Shown: in pieces, positions 13,501 to 25,500 of the stretch
How positions within the stretch are numbered: the first letter of the stretch is position 1
Layout: every line of letters starts with the position of its first letter
Source: Paragonimus westermani
Taxonomy: Eukaryota; Platyhelminthes; Trematoda; Plagiorchiida; Troglotrematidae
DNA: 64,000 nucleotides
Assembly (NCBI GenBank): GCA_008508345.1
Contig: QNGE01000411.1
Span: forward strand, 184,388-248,387
Direction of reading: 5' to 3'
The notes under the pieces: model-generated
The model's database searches: none
Seen by the model: the letters and a program-made list of their open reading frames with translations, nothing else
What the model was told of the DNA's origin: nothing
Position numbers and translations under genes: made by a program

Positions 13501-16500
13501 TGGTATTGTTGTTGAAGCAGAGCTCGCTTCCCATGAACAGCGACACTTAGTCGCACGTGAAACCGGCACTCAGAACCACAAGGTATTTCGTCTGGACCGG
13601 ACCATGGAAGTGTTCTTGTCATCGGCAAGTCCCACTCAGGACTATCAAACCATAGGGTGTTACGAGCTCGCATTAGGACAATCTGGATGACACAAAGCGG
13701 GGCAGAAACGGAAATAGTTATTAATCGGATTTACTAAAAATTGAAAACGATCTATGCGATTCAGATTTAACCAAAGGGTATGGGCTCGGTTCCAAGTTTC
13801 ACGGTGTCTATCAATCTGCAAACGTTCCCGAACGTCATGCGACAAACCTCGAACAAATACAGGGAGCCAACGCAAATACGGAACTGTGTCCAAATATCAG
13901 TCAATGAAATAGGTCACAAACAAGCGTCTGGAAGATTCCGCATAGGAATTCTTTTTCCAGTGATCACAACAAAGTTGCTGTCAGCGAAAACCTTGAATTC
14001 TTGCTAAATTTTTCTCTCTCTCGAGATGTGGTATAACATGGAAGCCATAGCAATGGTTTTATCAGACACTGTCATTATATCGTCTCATATTTGATACACA
14101 TAGCCTATGAATTTTGAGGATCAGCTAAAGCCCGAAGCAGTCACGTAAAAATCGTTGTTGATTGCAAACACAAGGTCTGCCAGTTAATGTCTTAGAACAC
14201 ACTTTAATGAATACCCGAATTACCTATTCCATGAGTGTTGATTATCTGTTTACAAATGTTCCTCTTAGTAAGACGGTTGATTTTTTATGTGACTTTATCT
14301 TGAGTCAGAACTGTGATATGTGTTCCAATAAAACATCTCAAAGATTTGATTTTGTTGTGCACAGAAGACATTCGTTTTGGTTTTCAGGGACTTGCTTACA
14401 AACAGATAGACGGTGTTGCTATGAATTGTCCGTTAGGCCCGACACTAGCAGACATCTTCCTAGGAACGACCGAGCGGCAAGTCCCGGTTCATATAGCCGA
14501 ATCGTTATTGTACAAACGGGGAGTTGATTATATTTTAATTTTTACTGGTGTCGCTCATTTTGATTGGTTTTTCAGTTTCCTTACTAGTATTCACCCCAAC
14601 CTGTCTTTGTCTCACGAAGTTGAATCGAACAACATTCAACGTTTTTGGATGTACTCTACTAAACGGATCACACGTTGCAGCGCTCAGTTCATCGCAAAGC
14701 GAAACAGGGTGCACAATATCTTCAGCTTTACAGTTTTGCTCTTACTGCCTACAAACGGGGTTCGGTTAACATACGGTTTCATAGAGCTAGGCGTATTTGT
14801 ACTTCAGACACACTGTAAGCAGAACACGAGTTGCTAAGGCAAACGTGACTAGTAGATGGATATCCTGATAAATTCATCCAGGCACACAGTACGGTGAAGA
14901 AGAGCACTAAGTCCATATTCACGGCCCAAAAGAAAGAACTTTTTTTCTAATCTTGTCATTCAAATATGACTATCTAGCCAACGACGAAACAAAAATCAAG
15001 CCTGCTCTGACTCGAACGTATGCTGCCGCGCAGTTGCACTTAGTTCAAACGTGAAAGTATTTTGCCAAACTTTTCTGTCTCCCATGTTGTGTGCCAGCTC
15101 ACTTGCAGTTGCAGTGAAGTTTACTTAGTCAGACCAGATCGACGACTACCACAGCGAGTCACCGAACACATCCCGTAGTGCCTGAAACAACTGATGACGC
15201 ACCAGCCTCAACCTGATGCTTTGACGACTGGCAATTCAACGTCATCGATAGCTAAACACCTCAAAGCAACAGGTTACCAAGTTAACCCATTAAACTCATT
15301 CAAGGTATTGTTGCGCTATCGAAACCCAAAATTATTGGCCTTCTGAGAAGCGATGCTCATCTGAACTTACCAGTCGACGTTATGTGCACAAAAGTGGATG
15401 AGGTAACCTATCGGGTTTTCATGGTCGTGATTACATGATACTTGATGTGGCTGTGGGCGTGTCTAGTCCTGGTTTATCCTTAGCTGCATGGTATGTAAAA
15501 CTGGTATGCTTTACGTTTGCGACTGATGAGAGTGAACGTAAAGTTAACATATCACGATATATGTCCTCCATCTGTTTTGATGAAGTCGTTGAAGTGGACT
15601 CAGCTTTCCAAACAAAAGTATGTCAAAATTTCTACCTGGTGCATCAATAACTGCAAGGATGAAACAATTATCGAGGTATGACATGACGACTCTAGTTGAT
15701 GTGTTTGTAGCTGACGACTTGTTCATTGTGTAAGATTGTAACATTGAAAATATTTGATAAGACACTTTTCTGACCGTGCTGCTGCTCTGACTGTGCATTC
15801 AAGACAGACTTGTCTGGCAAAATCCTCAAACCATTTTCGTTTGTTTGTAGCCTCGAAGCGGTATTAGAACTCTACAGAGAAGTATACGGTCGATGGTGCA
15901 AATTTAATTGGAACACTCTGTTAACTACCGTGAAATCCATTTAGCTACATTAACTCTGGATCAAGTCTGTGGCGGGCTGACATATAAAAGCGTGCTGCAT
16001 AACCAGAAAAAGTTGGTGCATATTACTGTGCTCGAGCTCACTTGGTCACTGTCAAAGTCCCCAATAACCAGATCTGGAGCACGATTACCATCTAGATCTG
16101 TTCCAGCCGATAAACTCCATCCAAAGCTTTTGAACGGTCGAATTGTGGAACTTTCAGTGCCAAAGTCCCCACAATTTGTTATCGGACTTACTCTTGGTAT
16201 ATCTCCAGCCCACAGAATCTAAAATCGGATAAAGAAACATAGTGAAACAAATTAGTAGACCTTCGTTTCATTTCCGTGAAATAAATGATATGTGATGATT
16301 CAATGACATTTAACCTGAATGGAAGACGACAGAAGCGTTTTCGGGAGCGGTACAATCCTCTTGGACAACTGTCAATTTGCCTACCGGGAGTGAACTTAGT
16401 AAAAGACACAACACAACTGATAGGATACAGCGAAACACACCAGGTTACAAACCACATAGTCTGCTACGTTTTACGTTTTCAGATGAAAATGAACTTGAAA

Positions 16501-19500
16501 TAGGATGCTAACGATAACCTATGTGTAAGCGGTCATTTTAAACAACTTGTACCTAACCGCTCCATCTATAAGGTACATTTTGTCATCAGCTCTTTGACGA
16601 GGTTCCTGGAAAACCGTATTTCCACAAACACATTATTACTAGTCAACCGTAACTGTTCAGCAACAGGGTGATACGTAAGGGGCGCACAGTACCATTCAGA
16701 TAGGATGGATGAGCTTACCTAACGCTGCTCCAGGGCACGCATTGACAAAACTAGATCACTACCAAAATATGCTTACGTCATGAACATCTTACACTATCCC
16801 AATCGGCTGAATCACACAAAGCATCTGAAATTGGATTCACTTCCGATAGTAATGACATTCACTTTGGTGATACTACTGTGCAGACATTCATGTGAAACGT
16901 CAAATTACGCCTCCGTTAATCTCAACGTGATCATTAGTTGTGAGGTTTAAAAATAGTTCGTTACGTGAGACACGTTATACCCCAGAGTCAATGACGGGCT
17001 GTTGTGCTTATGACATGCTCACTGAGTGATCGTTTCAATGCTAGACTGTGGGAGCACGTGACACAGGTAGAAACGTTTAGAGAGCAGAATATTTTCATGT
17101 TTCTTACAATGAGTTGGTGAATATCACGATTACGATGGTGTAGGTTTTCAAGTAAATAATGAAACAGTTTCAAATTCCCGATCAACACATCCGTTTAGGA
17201 TAAATTTCTGACGTTACCGAATAAACTGATGTGTTAAGAGGACTTCTGTTGAGTGGTTTTTTTACTGTAACAAAAACAAATTAGAAACATCATCATAATC
17301 GTATGGTGTTTGTTTCAACAAGAAAGCTAATAAAACATTCTGTTCAATATTGTGGTTAGCCAAAGTTACGTACCATATAGATTTTTCATTCAGAGGTGGC
17401 TCTTTCCTAATCGGTTCCACTTGAACTCATAGTATTTCGCGGGGTCGTAATAAGGCAATAGGTAACAATAGACCATGGGAGTTAATGAAAGCTGCAGAAG
17501 CTTGGGAAACAGGTTTGCCATTTTCTTTCTGAAATCTGTAGGTAGCGCGTCATCTAACTTCCCCCACAGAAATGGACCAATCCCAAAACCCCCACCTCAA
17601 ACAGTATGTACTCTGTGTCACGACTACAAGTGACTGATATTGGTAGGCACCACATGTGATCCGGGTTTGATTTTTGTGCTTAACAGTGCAGAAGCTTGGT
17701 CTAGTATAACTACACGAATGTTGAAAACTGTACTGTTGTGTGCATGAAGCTATTATCGAGATGGCTATGCTAACAGCAAGAAATGAAAATAGTCTGTATC
17801 AACTGTTTGGTACTGGTTGATGATGACGAGTTTTTTGGATGGGTGACGTAGACAAGGGAAATGCTTAATAATCAATCATTGCTAAATGTCAGTCATCATC
17901 CATCCCATGAAGTCTCCATATCTATTAGTGACTAATCACCTATCGCTGCTTATCGCGTCCAATACTCCCGTCTTTTACTTACTAAAGTTTTTGAACTTGG
18001 TTCAACTTAAGTTACAGTTTCAAACCTTGGTAGCAATGTAAGTTGGCTAGACAAATAGTTTTTTTCGGTTTCTTTTGTCCGTTAATCAAATAAGCAAACA
18101 AACATCATGATTACCAGGCAAGTAAAAGAAAAACCTATTTGTCACATGACTGAATCGAACGGCTTTTAATTGAGGGACATTCGGGTGCTTGAACGGATAT
18201 CTGGTGTTATCATTTGGGTAAAAGGGGACCACGACAACCGCATTACCCGAACAAGCGTCTTCTGACCACGCGTTAGTGGATTTCATAACCCAATTCTAAC
18301 CGCTTCCGCAGTTGTCTGAATAAGGCGCTGAACTCTGATGAACTGACTAGAAGGCGGGCGGTAAATAGGCTTGAGTTTTTGCCCTGGTAAGAAGTTTACG
18401 AGTGAATAACCTGACGATAGATTGGCGACGATTATCTTAACCTGGCAACTGTAATCAATGGGAAGATAATAAACGTACGACACAAATCCATCAGTGTCTG
18501 CCAATCAGGTGATCATTCAGTCAGAGATGAGAGGTTAAAGGATTGTGATAAAAGCCACATTATTTTCAGTAGAAAACCTCACTCTTCATAATTGTAGCTA
18601 GTATCACAGAGAGCGAAGGCATAACGTAACAGACTGGTCAGTTGGGGGAAATGCCGGACGACTGAACTCTTCTGAAGGCTTTTCAATCCAATTTCCTGAG
18701 CTTGATATCACACAACAGTAATTATTCAGTCATCTTAGAACTCCGCGAATGTTAGAAGATCCCATGCAACAAAAATTCTGTCTTCAATTGAGGGCTCTGA
18801 TTTGATAGCCACTGATAGCTTTGCCACTTCCCACGACTATCACCAACGTAACCAGAGAGAAATTCATTAGTTTATTTTTTGCATTGCACGCAAAACAACT
18901 CACTTCCCTTTTTTTCCTTCGCTGGCCTTGTAAGCACGCAACAGCAAGGCTGTGAATCATACCGGTGTAGGTCATGTTGCAAAATGTACATCTTCTCCAG
19001 TAACTTTACAAAATTGTTTGATTAGAAATGACAATACGCCAGAGAATGTTTATAACTGAATGTGGTGTGAAGTAATATCTAAGTCCAATGGTTTCAGTAA
19101 TTCATGTCCAGAAAGCGGTTTCAGGCTAAACCGGATTCCACCAATACATAAAGCTTCAAGTAAGGACGATGCTTTGACAAGATAAGTGTGGCGTTAACCT
19201 GTGTTTGGACATTAGGAGAATTGGAAACATCCGACAACATACAGAAACCAAGAAAGAGAAACGACTCGTACCTTCGCTTTTTGTGATTACGTGTCGTTTC
19301 ATACAAAAGCCTTTCTTGACACCGCCTACATCATTTTTAAATTGCGGTCATCCTAAACCAGTGTTAAACACCATTCACTATGACTTGAGTCATGTCTAAG
19401 AGATAACCCACTGTGTTTGTGTGTACATTTAGCCTACGTGGTAGGAAGCTAGAGTAGGCAGGCCACAGCCATAATTATTGAAGTTTGTTATTGCGGGTGG

Positions 19501-22500
19501 GTAGATTACAAACCAACCCAGGCTAATTTCAGTAACTTGAGGGTTTCCATACCACATACTGCACTGGGTATCCACTTTTGTTAGAGGTGTTAGCAATATT
19601 TCCTATCTGAAACATCTGGACAATGATATCTTCATAAACTTAACACAATCCACGTCCAATCTTTTTGATATTCTCTAGGCAGACAGTGTGATCGACGCCT
19701 GAAGTTAACCAGTTGTGATCCCCCAGATAAGTAGAATGTGATATACCAACTGATTTTTAAATCATTTTCCAATGTATCTCCTGTTTGGTTAGAATGGTAT
19801 GCAACTCGCCAGCTAGCTGTTCAGTGGAAACTGGAGAAAAAATAAATCTTTATTCCGTGTAAAAGCTTTTTGAGGTATTCCGAGCGACGTTCTTCTCGTA
19901 CTGTTGATAACTTTATAAATTATTCAAGGTTTTGCTCTACTGCACGGGCTTACAGCCGTTTCTGTCAGTGTTCTAACTAGCTGTAGGTTTGTAAACAGCA
20001 CATATCTGAGTCGTCGCTAGGAAAGAGAAATATGTATTTTCTCACAAACTTTCTACAGGAAAATTCAGATGGAGCTTTGAATGATGCCCATTAATACATC
20101 AGCAGGAAGAACTGAAATCACCGTATAACGTAATTCGATGAGCTTGAACATCATGAGATGTGCTCAATAAAATCTTGAATATCTAATTTTTAATAAGTGA
20201 TCGTTGTTTCACGATGAAACGCCTGAACTCGAACGGACTACGGTTCTTCCTCAGTTTCACTATCAATTCCTCTTCATGAATCAGAATAACTGAGAATAAC
20301 TAAGAACAAGTATACCAGTACTGCTGTCTGAACAAAAATATTACACCTATTAAGGACTTTATATCCAGAATTCCCGTTCTTATATTTTTGTTAGTGTGAA
20401 AGAAATGGGAAAACCTAATGATAAAAAGTGTACTTTATGTTACAGTCTTAAACGGTAAGTAAAATGGCATAAAAGCAGTTGTTCAAGTCGTGATATACAT
20501 ACGAATTTGTTTTACCAACAAACCATTTCCACCCACAAACCACTTCATCACTTTTAAAGCAACCATAGTAGGTAAGTGCCTGAAAACCAACTCGGTAACA
20601 TAGAATACGCAAATCTTATCGAACAGATCTCATAGTGATTGCGAATAAACATGGATTTTCGATCCTAGTGTCCATCTTAATGGTCACTTCACTTCAGTAT
20701 GTTCGTCAAAAATGTTGCAAGTTTGCAAAATATTAACTTTACTTTTCTGAAGTCGGTCTAATTGGGAGGACTTCTTTGTGGACTTTGGGCGTTCCATAGA
20801 ATGCATGCATACAGGTGTGGTTGATTTTGGAAATATAAGTTATCACGGCATGGACTATTGCCTACTATTTTTAAAGCGTCTTTTTCTGCTACGTCTATGG
20901 TCAGTCTAACAGATTTTTTCATGGTTTACTCCTAAGACAACATTGTAAGATAATCGTTTCATCTGAATGTTAGGCACCGGTACTAGTACCAGTAAACCTG
21001 TTGGCCATGCGCTATGCGTTATCAGTTTAACACTAGTTGACACACTCGCCAAACATTCGGTGAGTACATCGTAACGAACAGTTCAAAACAAGCTCTGTAA
21101 GGCTGGAAATTTGCCGATGGAGAGTAGACCGACAGACGTTTTCACAACGTCTTCAATGTCGTAGTTACGCCTGATAATAGCATGACGCCGCGAATGTTGA
21201 ACAGCTCATCAGTAACCAATGGTGAAAAGGTAACATGTGTTCATTAAAGTGAACCATCTCAAAACCAACAGAACTCCAACAAGCACACTGCTGATTCAGG
21301 TGAGGGCAGTGGCTTGTAGTCGGAAATAGGCAAATTTTCAAGGAAACAGTAACTGGTCTGTTAAGTCCGATCACATGTACCAGACAATCAAAATCGTATC
21401 TATGCAAGCATTAGTAACGGCGGATTAGTGTAATCATAGCCGAACCACATGCAAGTTAAACAGTACTTGGAAGATAGATGTCAGCGTTCAAACTCAAACA
21501 GAAATCCGTGAAAACTTGTCAGTTTATTCACTGTGGATTCTTTCGGTGCAACGTATGCTGTTCAGTTTTAGGTGGACCACCATAGCTGAGTTACAGAAAA
21601 TTTCACCATGAAGCAGTAAACTGTCTATGTGCGTGTTCCTATGCGGATGAGGACGGACGATTAAAATACTGACATATCTGTCAAACCAATGGTTACGTCT
21701 TGATATAATTAAACAGAAACTAACCGTTGCATTAAGTGTCTTAACTAAGCAACTGTCGTTTATCTTAGAAATCATATTCATGTTGCGTACAATCAAAATA
21801 AAAGTATTTTCTGTTACAGCAATAGATGATTTTTTATTTAAAAAAGAAAGCGTCTCGTTCGCCTGTTTTGAATAACCCGATAAACTTTCTCGAATACCCA
21901 TTTCCCCCAGTTCTTCACGAAATTACTTGAGGCTTTGACCAATAGTGTTGCGAGCAGTCATTTAAATGGTAAATGTCTGCTTTAGACAAGATCAAGTCTA
22001 TAAAAATTCTGTTCTACTAAATTCGACCATGAACGAGTTCACTCAGGCTTCTAACCACTTCAACATTGGCTACCGAGTTAGTCTGTATAAATCTAACGAT
22101 CGCTATTTTTTGCGCACTGGCACATCTAAAGTTCGTTCCGTGGACTTCAAGAGGGTAAGAAATGACCAAGTTTTTGGCTTACAACAAACAGGCAAATTAT
22201 CACAGTTGCATACAAAGTATTTAGTCGGTTAAGAATCACACAAGTTGATATTCAAACGTTGGGGACAGGAGTACAAACATCACCAACTTCGTGGCACTGC
22301 CCTTTCGGAGCAACTGTATCGGTATCTAGTTCCTATAGTCTGGAAGGTTATACTGGCACAGATGGCGGTTGGAATTTAAAAAAATATGAACAACCTTTTT
22401 ATCGTTACCCATAAAACTGTTTATTTTCGTTTGAATAAACAATTTTATTGCAAGGAAGTGCACAAAAAAACAAGTCATGAATTAAATTACATCATATACG

Positions 22501-25500
22501 AGGCTCCATAAGGGACTAAATGAAGAACGGTGGATTTTTGGCAGATGATGACTTGGAAGGAGGCAAAACGATTGATTTAGCTAAGTACATTTGTGACAGA
22601 ACGCAGCTTTCTCATCACTTGAAGTGGATTAAACTTGTCTAATCGCAGCTAGACAAGTTTTACCAACGTGAAACTAAAAACATAAATGAACCAGTTTTCC
22701 AATGTCAGCGAGAAAAGAAAACTGGCCTATGGAATACAACCATAATCAAGTTGTTCTCAACGCTATATATCGAGAGAAACGAAGAAAATCAAATTTTCCT
22801 CTGAGTTTCTAGAGATTTTCCTTTGTAAATATCTTGGCTGCAGTAGTGGTCAACAATTAGATTGTGATTATTATCCAACCAGTTCACTAAATGTGTGCCT
22901 TTTTCGAACGCCAGATATGACTCATATGTGGCTGTTAGTAGAACACTAGGTTGAACAACTCAGTCAGTCCACCATAACAGAAAATCTCTTAATCTCCCAC
23001 TTTCAGGTTCCCTTGTTCTTTCTTCCTGTTAGAAGTCATTTGGGAGTCCGTGAATCCACATATGTTAAAGGCAGTTAAGGTCATCCATTTCGATTTTCGA
23101 ATTTCATTTCTCAGTGATGGCTGTGGGTTCGGGTACAACGGGTCATACAGAAATTACGTTAGAGCAAAATGTGTTTGGTCGTAATGTGGCATGTGTTTTA
23201 TTGATTCGAAGAAACGGGCATTCAAACCAAATTGAACTGCAGTCTTGCAATGTTTACTAAATAATGCACAGGGTAATTTTCAGTGAAGAAACCAGGCCCT
23301 TTTACCTACGAATATGCCAGAACTCAGCTTAGTCATACCGATAGCCGCGGAGAGCCTTCTGTGCGACAGGAAATTAGTCTGAGTTCGATTAGCGTGCTAT
23401 GAGAAAACCTTCATCACTCTTTTTGTGTAAGTCTAATAAAAACCGATAACTTGAAACAACGAGTGAATAGACTAGCAAATTTGATAATTACAAAACTACC
23501 GCTTCATGGAAAGTACATTAAGGCCGCTTCTACCAACCGGTACTTGCTGCACCAGCTGAGCCAAGAAGCCACTGTGGGAGTCTGGAAGCGTCAAAGTAGG
23601 ATTCCATTACTGGAAACAATTTGAAACAGCTGGAACTTTTAAACCCACTGATAACGGAGTTGACGTAACTCAGATGGTTGAAGTACAGTTGACTCGTCGC
23701 CATCTACTGTTACTCAAATGGTTTTATAAGTCTGCACAAACTATCTTTTTTAGATTCCAAGGGAAAGCTCAACTCGTGGTCAGTATGGTGGTAAATATCA
23801 TTTGGAGTTGTCGATGCTCATTTGCTCTTGTCAGAATGTGTATCTATTCAAAATCACGGCACCCAGTTTGACGTCCATTCACCTACCAACGGCCTAACAG
23901 GCTTCCGTTTGTTCCAGGAAGCTGTTGAGATAGCAGAATGACGATTGTGATAGAATAATTTGGTTTTGGGGAACTGTAGTCCATAGATGACAAGTACGTT
24001 TTGTTTTGGGGAATTTATTGTTAACTGATCATTTGAATGAAGTGAATGCTACCTACGGTGAGGAATGTGCTCACTGTCGTGCTTGGAAGCAACGTACAGA
24101 ACAGTCGTACTAGTTGAAAAAATTACGCTATCGTTGAAGTGTTATTCCACAAAGTGTACAGCGTCCACTCATCGTTTGAAATCTGAGAACTATTCAAAGT
24201 GCTTGAAATAAACGGCTGAAGGTACCAACCCGCAGGATGGCGTTTCAAACACACGATGTTTTCAGTTCCAATATGAGTACCTTATGCAAAGTTCCAGTTA
24301 AACATGTCAGAAAGTAACAAATGATTATCCACACTGTGTACACACCTGAAACGGAATGTCCTCCAGTATGGCATTTTCTCGTCCCAAATAGATCAGGACC
24401 GCACCTATATCGTGGCCTCGGTCCGGATCGGAGCAATAAGGACAGCTGATTGCTAAATCCTCCGTCCCGTCGCCATCAACATCTCCAAGGTTAACCAGTG
24501 AGTGACCGAAACGGCCTCCAGGCATCTTCAATCCTGACAACACGATTGGCGGACGACTGAGGTAGTCTGGCCGGATTTGATCTCTGTTTAGTAAATGGCT
24601 ATTGGTTACACTGGAAGAAGGATGGCCGTAAAACACGTAGACTCGTCCTATATCTGGAGCCAGGCGCCCCCATTTTACATCCGGGCTCGGTCGATCGCCA
24701 GCAAAATGTGGATCAGTATCCAAGGGGATGCTTCCAGTCAAGGTATCGCGGACACGATTAGACTTGGTGGACTTTAGTACTACTTGTTCATCCTGGTCCG
24801 TGAGCTTTTCCTCCCCTTTCTGGCCAGTGAAATACGGGGCACCGACGATGATATCAAGTATTCCGTTACCATCTAAATCTGCAGTTGCAAGACTACGAAT
24901 GAATTAGAATAGAAAGAATAACAAACAGTTACACTTCACAAAGGTGAAAACGTAATGCGTGCAAATCTGTTTAAGAATTCATCCAATAGAATCTTGTGAA
25001 GACCAGTAACTTTTTTACTTGGTGTACGGTCAACTGTGTAAGAGTAGATTTAAAGCTGAGTTTGCTTAAGAGAAACCAGACATGGCTGATTAGCTTCACA
25101 AACCGCAAACCCTGTCTTATGTCAGCCAAAATACGTAGTCATCAACATGTGAATTAGCGTCGCACTAAGAAATAACACTGGACAGACTAGTCATTAGTGT
25201 ATTGTTCCAGGAAGTAAGTAGAATAATTTTGTTGAATACAATATTTCATGATAATTAACACCAGATCTACATCCTGCGACAGGTCTCATCCTCGATTGGA
25301 CTAATTGAGCACAACTTCTTCCAACGAGGTTCGAACCGATAGTTCTTAGCACCATGAGCCGAAACCCACATTCGTTAGACCACCGGACCTTTCAGTCCCA
25401 AACGTGACGTAGCGATGCATTTAGTTGATGTGCAACTTGTCCGAACCTTATTCAGGCTGATGAGTCTAGACAAGAACAGAATCGACGGTTGAGTGTTGAT

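Larger units (their letters stand above)
14160..15410 (+). mobile_element. Decayed Penelope-like retroelement (RT plus GIY-YIG)
   Basis: The element lies in the integrin intron between 16041 and 13683, antisense to the gene. Pieces in all three plus frames line up in the order of a Penelope-like element: RT motif A (SVDYLFTNVPLSKTV), motif B (IDGVAMNCPLGPTLADIF), motif C region, RT tail (KRGSVNIRFHRARRICTSDTL region near 14750), then the linker and a GIY-YIG endonuclease. Shifts near 14380 and 14700 and several stops show that it is inactive. No terminal repeats were identified. The 5' part of the RT upstream of 14160 was not recognised, so the copy is probably truncated. In-frame stops inside conserved blocks rule out host use as a full protein. 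Confidence 0.92.

Noticed and set aside
25457..25478. Hammerhead-like CTGATGAG followed by a GTC/GAC stem and AAGAAC
   Set aside because: The second core strand does not match GAAA in the right place and no flanking stems I and III pair next to the core.
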